DNA of 64,000 nt from Kibdelosporangium philippinense (GCF_021390435.2 NZ_JAJVCN010000001.1:124001-188000), one strand, 5' to 3'; positions 26,172-35,674 are shown, counted from the first letter of the stretch. The notes: generated from the sequence alone by a model not told the origin. Made by a program: numbers and translations.

Positions 26172-27647
26172 TCAGCGGATTGTCTGCCAGAAGCCGCAAC
26201 GGTGTTCGCGGGCCAGATCGATCGGGCCTGTCTGGGCAGCGGCCAGTGATTGCACAATGCCGCCTTGATACACGGGCCATCCCGGGTCGCCGTTCTTGGC
26301 GAACGCCACCCAATGCCCGATCAGCCGGTCCGCGAAAGCCTTCTGCCCCGGCGTGAACGAAGTCGGCATGAGGTCGAGCAAGAAGTCCATGTCGGCGCCA
26401 TGGGTCGCACTGGGCGGCCAACCCTCGAACTGCCGGACCGCGGGCTCGGCGAATTCATAGCCATACGCCGGAGCTCCGCGACTTGCAGCCTTGAGAGCAG
26501 GCAGCTGCGTGCATGCACCGACCATGGCGCCGTAGTCGGTCAGTGCCGTCGCCAGCGTCAAGCCTGGATTCGAACCGGCCGGGTAGGCCGAAAGGATTCT
26601 CGAGGCTTCTTTGCCGAACATGCCCTTGATGACCTTCGGGTAATCAACGGGTTGGCCCGAAAAGGTGACATGCGCACGGACCTCATGTTTGGTCCCGCCG
26701 TGCAGCAAAGGAACATCCGCGGCCAAGCCCAGTTGCAAAGCGGTCAAAGGCTGAAGCGGTAACGCGCGTGTACCCGCGACAGGCATCCAAGTCTTCCCAG
26801 TGGCATACCGGTGCACCTGGAAAGTTTCGGCACGGTCGGAATGCCGGACGAGTTGCGACGCAGGCAAACCACGAAGACAAGCCTCGGTCGAACATCCAGC
26901 AAAAGAAGCGAACGCCAGCCCACGCTCAACCGCGGTCGCCGGATCAAGCACAGCGTTCCCGCACGGAGCGCTCTGAGCAATAGCCTTTGAGAACAACCCA
27001 CGCGCGCCAGGAGAAGCCAACTGCGAACAGACGCTGACACCACCAGCCGACTGTCCCCACAGCGTCACGTTGCGCGCGTCCCCACCGAAAGCGGCGATGT
27101 TGTCACGCACCCACCGCAACGCGAACTGCTGGTCCGCGAGCCCGAAGTTGCCGGCATAAGGGTCATCCAGCGAAGGATGCTTGAGGAACCCGAACGCGCC
27201 AAGCCGGTAGTTCAGCGTGACCACAATGGCGTCATGCTGGACCATCCGCCGCGGGTTCCAAGCGTCACCAGCGCCGGTCACCAACCCACCACCATGCACG
27301 AACACCAGCACCGGCAACCCTTTACGGGCCCCAAGCGGAGTGGTCACGTTGAGGAACAGGCAATCCTCTCCGCCGGTGACACCACCCTGAAAATTCGACT
27401 GCGTACATCGTTGACCCGGCCGAGTGGCATCACGGACACCTTGCCAAGGCTTGGCAGGTTGTGGCGAACGCCATCGCAGCGGGCCAACTGGCGGTGCGGC
27501 GTAAGGGATTGCTTGGAAACTTCGATGGTCCGCGGCCACAACTCCCTGCAGCCAACCATCACTGGTCTGAACGCGGGCCTCATCCGGCGGGGGACCACCG
27601 GACATCCCGACTACGAGCGTGGCCACTGCCGCGAGAATGCTTGTCAT
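26172..27647 (-). CDS. Type B carboxylesterase, probably secreted
   Basis: A 491-residue alpha/beta hydrolase of the carboxylesterase/para-nitrobenzyl esterase family. A short hydrophobic N-terminus (ILAAVATLVVGMSGGPP) suggests export. Family marks are SFQAIPYAAPPVGPLRWR (about 43-60), EDCLFLNVTTPLG, VFVHGGG for the oxyanion hole, TLWGQSAGGVSVCSQL (about 192-207) with the nucleophilic Ser, and a His in SATHGADMDF near the end. It might hydrolyse sterol esters given the setting, but no KstR box is seen upstream and the substrate is unknown. A gap of about 80 bp separates it from the SDR operon upstream. Confidence 0.85.
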   Translation of the reverse strand: MTSILAAVATLVVGMSGGPPPDEARVQTSDGWLQGVVAADHRSFQAIPYAAPPVGPLRWRSPQPAKPWQGVRDATRPGQRCTQSNFQGGVTGGEDCLFLNVTTPLGARKGLPVLVFVHGGGLVTGAGDAWNPRRMVQHDAIVVTLNYRLGAFGFLKHPSLDDPYAGNFGLADQQFALRWVRDNIAAFGGDARNVTLWGQSAGGVSVCSQLASPGARGLFSKAIAQSAPCGNAVLDPATAVERGLAFASFAGCSTEACLRGLPASQLVRHSDRAETFQVHRYATGKTWMPVAGTRALPLQPLTALQLGLAADVPLLHGGTKHEVRAHVTFSGQPVDYPKVIKGMFGKEASRILSAYPAGSNPGLTLATALTDYGAMVGACTQLPALKAASRGAPAYGYEFAEPAVRQFEGWPPSATHGADMDFLLDLMPTSFTPGQKAFADRLIGHWVAFAKNGDPGWPVYQGGIVQSLAAAQTGPIDLAREHRCGFWQTIR

Positions 27648-27729
27648 ACGGACAAAGATCCCGGCGCGAGCCGCGCAAGTCGTCGGCAGCCGGGCGTATC
27701 AGCCTCCACGCCCGGGACCGTACGCCGAG

Positions 27730-28446
27730 TCAGACGCGACCGGGAACGTCCAGGTGAGTGCCGGTAATCGCGCTTGCTTCGTCACTGCACAGGAAGTGGA
27801 TGACGTCCGCGATCTTCTCCGGACGCACCCAGCGGGTGAAGTCAGCCTGAGGCATGCTCGCCCGGTTTATCGGCGTGTCGATCGTGCTGGGCAGCACGGC
27901 ATTCACCCGAATCCCCTCGGATTTGTACTCCACAGCCAGCGTGTCCACTAGCGCGAGCACCCCTGCCTTCGCGGTGATGTAGCCAGCCGCCCCGGAGAAT
28001 GGGCGGAGCGCGGCCCGGCTGGACACGCACACAATCGCCCCGCCGGTCTTGAGCATGTGCGGCAGGCTGTGGTGGCACGCCAGATACGTCGGACGCAGAT
28101 TCAACCGCAGCTGAGCCGTGAAATCATCCACAGACGTCTCGTGTACGCGGCCCGCCTTGTGGAAACCGCCAACAAGGTTGACCACGGCGGCAAGGGGCGC
28201 GTCCTCGCGGCTGGTGGCCAGCTTGACGCACGCGGCGACCGCCTGGTCGTCGAACAAATCCGTCTCGGTCAGTTCGAGCATGCTGTGCCGAGGCAGCCTG
28301 GGCAGTTCACCCGGCGCGATCCACGGCACCACCACGCGCCACCCGGCGTGCAGGAACCGCGCGGTCACGGCCGTGCCCAGCCCACCCGTGCCGCCGGTGA
28401 CCAGGACCGTTCGGGTCAGGTCGGCTTGTTCGCGCTCACTATCCAC
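27730..28446 (-). CDS. Short-chain dehydrogenase overlapping ltp3
   Basis: A 238-residue SDR: TVLVTGGTGGLGTAVTARFL (about 12-31), VVNLVGGFHKAG instead of the usual NNAG, and catalytic YITAKAGVLAL (about 160-170). GTG at 28446 is chosen, so the gene overlaps the 3' end of ltp3 by 31 bp. That implies co-translation with the Ltp3/Ltp4/DUF35 set. The NNAG-to-NLVGG change is typical of a separate SDR subgroup. The substrate is unknown; a hydroxyacyl or hydroxysteroid step is plausible. It is last in a four-gene minus-strand operon led by a KstR-type box. Confidence 0.78.
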   Translation of the reverse strand: MDSEREQADLTRTVLVTGGTGGLGTAVTARFLHAGWRVVVPWIAPGELPRLPRHSMLELTETDLFDDQAVAACVKLATSREDAPLAAVVNLVGGFHKAGRVHETSVDDFTAQLRLNLRPTYLACHHSLPHMLKTGGAIVCVSSRAALRPFSGAAGYITAKAGVLALVDTLAVEYKSEGIRVNAVLPSTIDTPINRASMPQADFTRWVRPEKIADVIHFLCSDEASAITGTHLDVPGRV

Positions 28447-29570
28447 ATCGCGAAGTATTGCGAACCTCCGCCGTATGCGTGACCCATAGCCACCCTTGCA
28501 TCGGGCACTTGGTGCGCTCCCGCGCGGCCCATCACCTGCATAGCGGCCTCGGCATAGCGGATCAGGCCGGATGCGCCGATCGGGTTGGACGACAACACTC
28601 CACCCGATGGGTTGACTGGCAGCAGGCCGCCGATCTCGGTCTCGCCCGCTTCGGTCAGTTTCCAGCCCTCGCCGATCTCGGTAAAGCCGAGGTTCTCCAG
28701 CCACATCGGCTCGAACCAGGAGAACGGGACGTAGATCTCGGCCGCGTCGACCTGGTTGAGCGGGTCGTCGATGCCTGCTTGACGCCACAGCGCCTTCGCT
28801 GCGTCTTGGCCTGCGCGTGGGTTGACCTGGTCGCGGCCCGCGAAGGTGGTTGGCTCGGTGCGCAACGCGGTCGCGGTGATCCAAGCGGCGTTCGATCCGG
28901 CCGTCTTCTCGTCGGCGATCACGATCGCGCAGGCGCCGTCCGAGGATGGGCAGGTTTCGTCGTAGCGGATCGGGTCCCAGAGCATCTTGGACGCGCGGAC
29001 CGATTCCACGGTGATGTCGGGCTGTTTGAGGTGGGAATGGGGGTTGCGGGCGCCGTTGCGCCGGTCCTTGGCCGCGACCATCGCGCCGACGTGCTCCGGG
29101 GCGTTTGACCTGCGAATATACGAGCGCACGTGCGGTGCGAAGTACCCGCCCGCGCCCGCGTGCACTGGCATGGTGAACGGCGTGGGGATGGACAGCGCCC
29201 ACATCGCGTTGGACTCGGATTGCTTCTCGAACGCCACCGCCAGAACCCTGCGGTGTACGCCGCTTTGCACCAGGGATGCTGCGACGTTCCCGGTCGAGCC
29301 GCCGACGGATCCCGCGGTGTGCACGCGCAGCAAAGGCTTGCCGACCGCGCCTATCGAGTCCGCGAGGAACAGTTCGGGCATCATCACGCCTTCGAACATG
29401 TCCGGTGCCTTGCCGAGAACGACCGCGTCGATGTCCGGCCAGTCGACGCCTGCGTCGGCGAGTGCCCGGTCGATCGCCTCGCGGCACAGGCCGCCCATGG
29501 ACACGTCCAACCGCTTGGCGGTGTGGTCCGTCTGCCCGGTCCCGATCACCGCGGCCAGCTGTCCGGCCAT
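28416..29570 (-). CDS. ltp3: Ltp3-like thiolase/aldolase
   Basis: A 384-residue thiolase-fold protein of the SCPx/lipid-transfer-thiolase type: AAVIGTGQTDHTAKRLDVSM at the start, RVHTAGSVGGSTGNVAASLV (about 85-104) where the thiolase Cys would be, and NPSGGVLSSNPIGASGLIRY near the C-terminus. It resembles Ltp3 (Rv3523). Paralogues (Ltp2 with ChsH2) act as retro-aldolases on steroid side chains rather than thiolases. ATG at 29570 overlaps the ltp4 stop (TGATG). Ltp3, Ltp4 and the DUF35 protein probably form one complex (inference). Confidence 0.85.
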   Translation of the reverse strand: MAGQLAAVIGTGQTDHTAKRLDVSMGGLCREAIDRALADAGVDWPDIDAVVLGKAPDMFEGVMMPELFLADSIGAVGKPLLRVHTAGSVGGSTGNVAASLVQSGVHRRVLAVAFEKQSESNAMWALSIPTPFTMPVHAGAGGYFAPHVRSYIRRSNAPEHVGAMVAAKDRRNGARNPHSHLKQPDITVESVRASKMLWDPIRYDETCPSSDGACAIVIADEKTAGSNAAWITATALRTEPTTFAGRDQVNPRAGQDAAKALWRQAGIDDPLNQVDAAEIYVPFSWFEPMWLENLGFTEIGEGWKLTEAGETEIGGLLPVNPSGGVLSSNPIGASGLIRYAEAAMQVMGRAGAHQVPDARVAMGHAYGGGSQYFAMWIVSANKPT

Positions 29571-30622
29571 CAGCCCCGTCCCTCCATCAGGCACACCAGA
29601 TTGTGTTGCAACGCAGGACCGCTTGTGGCGTGCGCCATCGCGCGGTCGGCCTGCCCCGAGCTCACTTGCCGGGCGGCTTCACCGATCCTGATCAACCCGG
29701 CTGCGAACATCGGATTTCCGCACAGCACGCCACCGGACGGGTTGATCCGCGTTCCGTTCAGGCCGAGTTCCTGGCGCAGCAGGAGTTCTTGGTGGGTGAA
29801 GGGTGCGTGCAGCTCGGCAACGTCCACTTTGTCGAAACCCGCGTCCCTTGCCGCGCCCACTGTGGACGCTGACGTGGTCAGGTCACGGCCGCCAAGGTTC
29901 GCTGAGTCAACGCGATGCGCGATTCCGGTGATCCATGCTGGACGGTCGGACAGTTCACGTGCCCGATCACCGGCAGCCAAGACGACCGCCGCGGCGCCAT
30001 CCGTGATCGGTGCGCAGTCGTGTTTCCGAAGTGGATCAGCCAAGTACGGCTCGGCCAGCAGGTCATCCGCTGTATAGTCGCCTTTGAGCTGCGCCAACGG
30101 GTTTCCCTTTGCGTCAGCACGGCTGCGGACCGCGACTTCGGCCATCTGTTGCTCGGTCCACTTGCCTTGGTCGAGGCCCGCGCGGGCCTGCAACCCGGCG
30201 ACGCTGACCGAGTCCGGCCACAGTGGAGCGACCGTGTACGGGTCCAGCTGCATGGTCATCACGCGCCGCAACTTGCCCGCTGAGGACTTGCCGAATCCGT
30301 ACACCAGCGCGAGGTCCACTTCGCCTGTCTGGATCTTCACCCAGGCCTCGTAGAACGCCCACGCCGCGTCGGCCTCCACATGGGACTCGTTGATCGGTGG
30401 GAAAGCGCCGATCGCGTCGACCGCCGCGATGAACGAGAACGCTCGACCGGCGACGTAGTCCGAAGATCCTGAGCACCAGAATCCGATGTCTGATTTGGAC
30501 AGGCCGAGGTTTCCGAGCACCTCGTGGAAGACCGGCACGAGCATCTCGACACCGTTGGTCGTGCCGTGTGTCTCGCGGACGGCGGGTGCCTGTGCGAAGC
30601 CGACTACCGCGACATCTCTCAC
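29570..30622 (-). CDS. ltp4: Ltp4-like thiolase/aldolase
   Basis: A 350-residue thiolase-fold protein: VAVVGFAQAPAVRETHG at the start, SGSSDYVAGRAFSFIAAVDA (about 51-70), APITDGAAAVVLAAGDRAR, and NPSGGVLCGNPMFAAGLIRI near 310-330. It corresponds to Ltp4 (Rv3522), next to Ltp3 and a DUF35 protein in Mycobacterium as here. Start is GTG, 7 bp after the DUF35 stop. Neither Ltp protein shows the full thiolase Cys/His set, in line with an aldolase-like role in the family. Confidence 0.85.
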   Translation of the reverse strand: MRDVAVVGFAQAPAVRETHGTTNGVEMLVPVFHEVLGNLGLSKSDIGFWCSGSSDYVAGRAFSFIAAVDAIGAFPPINESHVEADAAWAFYEAWVKIQTGEVDLALVYGFGKSSAGKLRRVMTMQLDPYTVAPLWPDSVSVAGLQARAGLDQGKWTEQQMAEVAVRSRADAKGNPLAQLKGDYTADDLLAEPYLADPLRKHDCAPITDGAAAVVLAAGDRARELSDRPAWITGIAHRVDSANLGGRDLTTSASTVGAARDAGFDKVDVAELHAPFTHQELLLRQELGLNGTRINPSGGVLCGNPMFAAGLIRIGEAARQVSSGQADRAMAHATSGPALQHNLVCLMEGRG

Positions 30623-30629
30623 CGGTGCC

Positions 30630-31571
30630 TCACAGGTGCTGGGAGTAGGTTTCGAACGGCGCGTCCGGCTCGCCGCTCGGTTCGAAGTGGTCGATGTTGG
30701 CTAGCGAGGGCTGCCATTCCGCACGCGGCCGCCATACCGCTTTCACGCGCATGCCCATCCGGACCTCCGAGGCTTCACAGCCGAGGATCAGGTGCTGGAA
30801 CGCGATGTCGGCGCCGTCGAGCAGGACATACGCGGTCACGTAAGGCGGAGTGATGCGCTGACCGAGGAACGGCAGGTTGACGATGCAGAAGGTCGTGACG
30901 ATGCCCCGGTCCGGCAGTTCGACTTCGTCCACTGTGGGCACTCCGTCGGTCGGGCACGCACCTCGCGGCGGGATGTAGACCTTCTGGCACGCGGGACATC
31001 GCTGGCCAAGCAGGCGTCCTTCTTGCAGACCGTTGAGGTACCGGGTCTCCTCGCGGGACGCGGTGTGCGTGTAAAGCAGGCGGACGGGTGTTGTCAGCAT
31101 CGTGACCGGTTCACCTTGCGCTGCTTGGGTTTCCACTTCTTCACCGGGCTCGAAGCACGCGATGTCGTGCATGCTGCCGACAGGTTCGGCCGCCCAGCGC
31201 ACCCGGACGCGCATGCCTGTCTGGATGTGCTCGGGGCCGGGAACGTCGACCGCGTGCAGCATGGCCGTGTCGGCGCCGTCGAGTTTGATCAAGGCCCACG
31301 CGAACGGCTTGTCCAGCGGCTGGCCTTCGTCGGGTTCGGGGACCCATGCCCACGTCTGGACGGTGCCCGCGTGCGCGACCTCGACCCACTCGGTGAGTCT
31401 GCGCGCGGTGATCGGGTCGAATTCGACCGGCGGCACGTGCACGCGGCCGTCGTCGCCCCGGATGCCCTCGATCCGCCGGTCACGCAGGCCGGTGATGAAT
31501 CGGCCGAGAACCGGGCCGAGCGACCGGGTGTAGTCGAATTCGACGTTGAGCGGCGCGCTGAGCTGGGTCAC
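30630..31571 (-). CDS. DUF35 OB-fold protein, Rv3521-like partner of Ltp3/Ltp4
   Basis: A 313-residue protein with two OB-fold halves. The second half (about 180-300) begins with a rubredoxin-like zinc ribbon: GRLLGQRCPACQKVYIPPRG then CPTDG, giving the Cys pairs. This is the DUF35 family, which in steroid and thiolase clusters binds the aldolase/thiolase subunit and presents acyl-CoA. The first half (about 50-150) is a degenerate OB-fold. GTG start at 31571, 10 bp from a KstR-type box, so it leads the DUF35-ltp4-ltp3-SDR operon. Confidence 0.85.
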   Translation of the reverse strand: MTQLSAPLNVEFDYTRSLGPVLGRFITGLRDRRIEGIRGDDGRVHVPPVEFDPITARRLTEWVEVAHAGTVQTWAWVPEPDEGQPLDKPFAWALIKLDGADTAMLHAVDVPGPEHIQTGMRVRVRWAAEPVGSMHDIACFEPGEEVETQAAQGEPVTMLTTPVRLLYTHTASREETRYLNGLQEGRLLGQRCPACQKVYIPPRGACPTDGVPTVDEVELPDRGIVTTFCIVNLPFLGQRITPPYVTAYVLLDGADIAFQHLILGCEASEVRMGMRVKAVWRPRAEWQPSLANIDHFEPSGEPDAPFETYSQHL

Positions 31572-31580
31572 GACAGAAAG

Positions 31581-31594
31581 TGAAACACGTTATC
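31581..31594. promoter_or_regulatory. KstR-type operator, DUF35-ltp4-ltp3 operon
   Basis: TGAAACACGTTATC matches TnnAACnnGTTnnA except at the last base, immediately upstream of the GTG of the DUF35 gene. A second, perfect box lies 44 bp further, facing fadD. Confidence 0.72.
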
Positions 31595-31637
31595 GCTGGA
31601 CTGGCAAACATGCGTCACGCAAGGCCTTGTCTCGACT

Positions 31638-31651
31638 TGTAACACGTTCTA
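31638..31651. promoter_or_regulatory. KstR-type operator upstream of fadD
   Basis: TGTAACACGTTCTA matches TnnAACnnGTTnnA exactly, 10 bp before the ATG of the plus-strand acyl-CoA synthetase. The short distance suggests a very short leader. Confidence 0.85.
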
Positions 31652-31661
31652 AGTTTGCGGT

Positions 31662-33179
31662 ATGACCGCGATAGGGCTCTGGAACATCGCCGCTGACCTG
31701 CCCGATCATCCGGCCGTCGTCGACCCGGACGGTGCCGTGGTGACCTACCAAGAGCTGGCGGCGCGCGCCAACCGGTTCGGCCGCGGCTTCCAGGAACTGG
31801 GTCTGCAACCCGGCGACACGGTCGTGATGGCGCTGCCCAACTCGGCGGACCTGCTGGCGCTCTACTTCGCGGTGCTGCAGACCGGGCTGTACGTCGTGCC
31901 GGTGAACTGGCACTTGGTCGGGCCGGAGGTCGCGTACATCGTCGAGGACAGCGGGGCGAAGGTCTTCATCGCGCACGAACGGTTCGCCGAAATGGCGGCA
32001 GAAGCCGGAAACGCGGTCGACGCGAAGTTCGCAGTCGGTGACATTCCGGGCTTCCAGCCGTTGGACGCGCTGGGCGCGTCCGCCTCACCTGGCCGTCCCG
32101 AGGCGCGCACCGCGGGCGCGCCGATGGTCTACACCTCCGGGACAACCGGCCGCCCGAAAGGCGTGCGGCGGCCGTTGACCGGTGGGGATCCAGACGACGT
32201 GCCGCCCGCGTCGATGTGGTTCTTCGGGATCTTCGGCATCAAACCGTTCGACGAGCACGTGCACATCTGCGGATCACCGCTGTACCACACGGCAGTGCTG
32301 AACTTCGCGGGCATTTCGATCCAAATGGGACATACGGTCGTCCTGATGGAGAAGTGGGAGCCGGAAGAGATGCTCCGGCTGATTCAGGAGCACCGGGTGA
32401 CCCACAGCCACATGGTGCCAACACAGTTCCATCGGCTGATGGCTTTGCCGGAGTCCACAAGGGCTCGTTACGACGTGTCGTCACTGCGTGTGATGATCCA
32501 CGGCGCGGCGCCATGTCCTCTTGAGACAAAGCGCCGGATGCTCGACTGGTGGGGCCCGGTTGTCGTCGAGTACTACGCGGCGACTGAAGGCGGCGGGACT
32601 TCGATCACCGCCGAGGAATGGCTTCGGAAGCCGGGTTCGGTAGGCAAGGCGTGGCCGGGTTCAGTCGTGCGGGTGCTTGACGATCACGGCAACGACATGC
32701 CTGTCGGCGAACTAGGCTTGGTGTACATGAAGATGGGCGCGTCGACCTTCGAGTACCACAAGGACAAAGCGAAGACCTTGGCCTCGCGGGTCGGGGATCT
32801 GTTCACGCTCGGCGACGTCGGGCACCTGGACGAGGACGGGTATCTGTACCTGCACGACCGCAAGGCCGACATGATCATTTCCGGTGGTGTGAACATCTAC
32901 CCGGCGGAGATCGAGGGTGAGCTGGCGGTTCACCCCAAGGTCGCCGACATCGCCGTCTTCGGCCTGCCGCACGCCGACTGGGGCGAGGAGATCAAGGCCG
33001 TCGTGCAGCCCGCTCCTGGCGTCGTAGCCGATGATTCGCTGACCGAGGAGCTGTTGGAGTACGCGAAGTCCCGGCTCGCCAAGTTCAAACTGCCACGCAG
33101 CATCGACTACATCGAGGAGATGCCGCGCGACCCGAACGGCAAGCTGTACAAACGAAAGCTGCGCGCGAACTACCTGTAA
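31662..33179 (+). CDS. Acyl-CoA synthetase (FadD family), KstR-controlled
   Basis: A 505-residue AMP-forming ligase: VYTSGTTGRPKGVRRPLTGG (about 151-170), HICGSPLYHTAVLNFAG, EYYAATEGGG, GDVGHLDEDGYLYLHDRKAD, SGGVNIYPAEIE and C-terminal PRDPNGKLYKRKLR with the catalytic Lys. It is not FadD17 or FadD19 by sequence and looks closer to the FadD4-type branch. The acyl substrate is uncertain, but the perfect KstR-type box ties it to sterol side-chain or fatty-acid activation. It stands alone as a unit and ends two bases before palindromic repeat C. Confidence 0.85.
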   Translation: MTAIGLWNIAADLPDHPAVVDPDGAVVTYQELAARANRFGRGFQELGLQPGDTVVMALPNSADLLALYFAVLQTGLYVVPVNWHLVGPEVAYIVEDSGAKVFIAHERFAEMAAEAGNAVDAKFAVGDIPGFQPLDALGASASPGRPEARTAGAPMVYTSGTTGRPKGVRRPLTGGDPDDVPPASMWFFGIFGIKPFDEHVHICGSPLYHTAVLNFAGISIQMGHTVVLMEKWEPEEMLRLIQEHRVTHSHMVPTQFHRLMALPESTRARYDVSSLRVMIHGAAPCPLETKRRMLDWWGPVVVEYYAATEGGGTSITAEEWLRKPGSVGKAWPGSVVRVLDDHGNDMPVGELGLVYMKMGASTFEYHKDKAKTLASRVGDLFTLGDVGHLDEDGYLYLHDRKADMIISGGVNIYPAEIEGELAVHPKVADIAVFGLPHADWGEEIKAVVQPAPGVVADDSLTEELLEYAKSRLAKFKLPRSIDYIEEMPRDPNGKLYKRKLRANYL

Positions 33180-33180
33180 G

Positions 33181-33232
33181 ACCCTCGTGAGTGGTTAGTC
33201 GGGTTAGAACACCGCTAACCACTCACGAGGGT
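33181..33232. repeat. Palindromic intergenic repeat, copy C
   Basis: An 18-bp perfect stem, ACCCTCGTGAGTGGTTAG (33181-33198) with CTAACCACTCACGAGGGT (33215-33232), and loop containing GGGTTAGAACAC. It fills the whole gap between the fadD stop (33179) and the convergent echA19 stop (33233), as a shared terminator would. Confidence 0.92.
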
Positions 33233-34006
33233 TTACCTGCCCCGGAACTCGGGTGTGCGCTTCTCGGCGAAGGCTCGCGGGCCTTCCTTCGCGTCCTCGC
33301 TGCGGAATACGTCCATGCCAAGGCGGGCGTCGATCTTGAACGCGTCATTCTCCGCCATACCTTCGGTTTCCCGGATCGTGCGCAGGATCGCCTGTACGGC
33401 CAGCGGGCCGTTGGCGGCGATCAACGCGGCCAGTTCCAGCGCTTTGGCCAAAGCTTGGCCGTCCGGGACCACGTGACCGATCAAGCCGAACTGCAAAGCC
33501 TCCGCCGCGGTGATGTGACGGCCAGTCAGCAAAAGATCGCAGGCGACTGTATAAGGGATCTGGCGAGGTAACCGAACGGCGGAACCGCCCAGTGGGAACA
33601 GGCCCCAGCGTGGTTCGGAAACGCCGAAACGGGCGCCCTCCCCGGCTACCCGGATGTCGGTCGCTTGCAGGATCTCGGTCCCACCGGCGATCGCGGGCCC
33701 TTCGACAGCCGCGATCAAAGGTTTGGTCAGCCGACGTCCTTTCAACAACGGCTCGATTACTGAGAGATCCCAATCGGACGCGGTGTCACCCGGATGGCTC
33801 GACGTCATCGCTTTCAGATCCGCGCCCGCGCAGAACGCCCCGCCGGCGCCGGTCAGGATGCACGCCCGAATCGATTCATCGTTGTCCACCTGGTCCCAGG
33901 CCGAGCGCATGATCGCCATCATCTCCGCGGACAACGCGTTGCGTGCCTCCGGGCGGTTCATGGTCACGATGAGTACGTGCCCCTGCTGCTCTACCAGGCA
34001 GTCCAT
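33233..34006 (-). CDS. echA19: Enoyl-CoA hydratase EchA19 (side-chain)
   Basis: A 257-residue crotonase close to mycobacterial EchA19 (Rv3516): [20 protein letters not shown] near the N-terminus, [13 protein letters not shown] (about 55-67), [20 protein letters not shown] (about 97-116) and [20 protein letters not shown] carrying the catalytic Glu region. EchA19 hydrates the enoyl-CoA of the C8 steroid side chain. ATG at 34006 follows AGGAAGG; a longer open frame upstream is not needed. It is divergent from fadD19 with a KstR-type box between them, as in Mycobacterium. Confidence 0.92.
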   Translation of the reverse strand: MDCLVEQQGHVLIVTMNRPEARNALSAEMMAIMRSAWDQVDNDESIRACILTGAGGAFCAGADLKAMTSSHPGDTASDWDLSVIEPLLKGRRLTKPLIAAVEGPAIAGGTEILQATDIRVAGEGARFGVSEPRWGLFPLGGSAVRLPRQIPYTVACDLLLTGRHITAAEALQFGLIGHVVPDGQALAKALELAALIAANGPLAVQAILRTIRETEGMAENDAFKIDARLGMDVFRSEDAKEGPRAFAEKRTPEFRGR

Positions 34007-34045
34007 CGAGTTCCTTCCTGCACGGAACGGGGGATTGTTCGGAAC

Positions 34046-34059
34046 AGTAACATGTTCTA
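34046..34059. promoter_or_regulatory. KstR-type operator, echA19/fadD19 divergent promoter
   Basis: AGTAACATGTTCTA matches TnnAACnnGTTnnA except at the first base. It lies in the 63-bp gap between the two divergent genes and 10 bp before the fadD19 GTG. Confidence 0.75.
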
Positions 34060-34069
34060 CTTTGGGTCG

Positions 34070-35674
34070 GTGACCTTTAACATCGCCGATCTCGTCGAGC
34101 ACGCCGTTGATGTCGTGCCCGAGCGGGTCGCCGCGATCTGCGGCGATCGCCGGGTCACCTACTCCCAGTTGGAGGAGCGCGTCAACCGGCTCGCGCACTA
34201 CCTGGCCGCGCAGGGCGTCGGCAAGGGTTCGCACGTGGGTGTGTACTCGCGAAATTCGATTCAGGCGGTCGAGACCATGCTCGCCGCGTACAAGCTTCGC
34301 GCCGTCGCGGTGAACGTCAACTACCGCTATGTGGCAAGCGAACTGCGGTACATCTTCGAGGACGCGGACCTGGTGGCACTGGTGCACGAGCGGTGTTACG
34401 CCGACAAGGTCGCGATGGCAAGAACCAACAAACTGGAACACGTTATTGTTGTTGATGATGACTCGGGGCTGGACTACGCCGGCTGCGAGTACGAACACGC
34501 GCTCAGCCAGGGCGGTCCCGAACGCGACTTCGCGCCGCGCAGTGCTGACGACACCTACATCCTCTACACCGGTGGCACCACGGGAAATCCCAAAGGTGTG
34601 GTGTGGCGGCATGAAGACGTGTGGCGCGTGCTCGGCGGCGGCATCGACTTCATGACCGGTGCCCGGGTCGAGGACGAATGGCACCAGGCCAATACCGGCC
34701 TGCAGTACAGCCTGATCCGGTTCCCGATCCCGCCGTTGATCCACGGCGCCACGCAATGGGCCGCGCTGCAGAGCTTCTTCTCCGGTGGCACAGTCGTTTT
34801 CGTTCCCCAGTTCGAGCCGCACGAGGTGTGGCGGACCATCGAGAAGCACAAGGCGCAGATCATCCTGATCACCGGCGACGCGATGGCCAGGCCAATGATC
34901 GAAGCGTTGCAGGAAGGTCAGTACGACACGTCCTCAGTGGTCGCGATCGCGAGCACGGCCGCGTTGTTCTCGCCGTCGGTCAAGGACCAGTACCTTGCCG
35001 CGCTGCCGAACGTGGTGATCACCGACTCGATCGGCTCGTCGGAGGCGGGGTTCTCCGGCCTCAGCATCGTCCAAAAGGGAGTCGAGCACCGCGGCGGGCC
35101 ACGCGTCAAGATCGACGCGGACAACACCGTGATCGACGAGAACAACAACCCGGTGCCCCCAGGTGTCGTTGGCAGGCTCGCGCGCAGCGGCAACATCCCG
35201 TTGGGGTACTACAAGGACGAAGCCAAGACCAAGGCGCTGTTCACCGAGGTCAACGGAAAGCGTTACGTGGTGCCAGGCGACTTCGCGCGTGTCGAGGAAG
35301 ACGGCACGGTCACGCTTTTGGGGCGTGGCAACATGTGCGTGAACTCCGGCGGCGAGAAGATCTTCCCAGAAGAGGTGGAAGGTGCCTTGAAGTCGCATCC
35401 GGACGTGTTCGACGCACTGGTGATCGGTGTCCCGGATGAACGGTTCGGCCAACGCGTCGCGGCTGTCGTGCAACCGCGTCCAGGCAAGACGCCGACATTG
35501 TCCTCATTGGATGCCCATGCTCGCAGCGAGATCGCTGGCTACAAGGTGCCGCGCAGCCTGTGGCTGGTTGACGAGGTCAAGCGGTCGCCAAGCGGAAAGC
35601 CCGACTATCGCTGGGCTTTGGCGCACGCGAGCGAGAACGAAGCCACTGAACACACGACGGTAGCGGTGAAATAG
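34070..35674 (+). CDS. fadD19: Steroid-CoA ligase FadD19
   Basis: About 534 residues, AMP-forming ligase closely similar to FadD19 (Rv3515c): [18 protein letters not shown] at the start, [20 protein letters not shown] (about 165-184), [51 protein letters not shown] and terminal [14 protein letters not shown] with the catalytic Lys. FadD19 activates the C26 cholestenoate-type side chain. GTG at 34070 fits the family start; the ATG at 34052 lies inside the KstR box. No ribosome site is seen before GTG, so the message may be leaderless. The stop overlaps the next gene (TAGTG). Confidence 0.92.
   Translation: MTFNIADLVEHAVDVVPERVAAICGDRRVTYSQLEERVNRLAHYLAAQGVGKGSHVGVYSRNSIQAVETMLAAYKLRAVAVNVNYRYVASELRYIFEDADLVALVHERCYADKVAMARTNKLEHVIVVDDDSGLDYAGCEYEHALSQGGPERDFAPRSADDTYILYTGGTTGNPKGVVWRHEDVWRVLGGGIDFMTGARVEDEWHQANTGLQYSLIRFPIPPLIHGATQWAALQSFFSGGTVVFVPQFEPHEVWRTIEKHKAQIILITGDAMARPMIEALQEGQYDTSSVVAIASTAALFSPSVKDQYLAALPNVVITDSIGSSEAGFSGLSIVQKGVEHRGGPRVKIDADNTVIDENNNPVPPGVVGRLARSGNIPLGYYKDEAKTKALFTEVNGKRYVVPGDFARVEEDGTVTLLGRGNMCVNSGGEKIFPEEVEGALKSHPDVFDALVIGVPDERFGQRVAAVVQPRPGKTPTLSSLDAHARSEIAGYKVPRSLWLVDEVKRSPSGKPDYRWALAHASENEATEHTTVAVK

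Noticed and set aside
33233..34849. 538-codon version of echA19 reaching into fadD19
   Set aside because: The first 281 codons are the antisense shadow of fadD19; the family start and ribosome site are at 34006.
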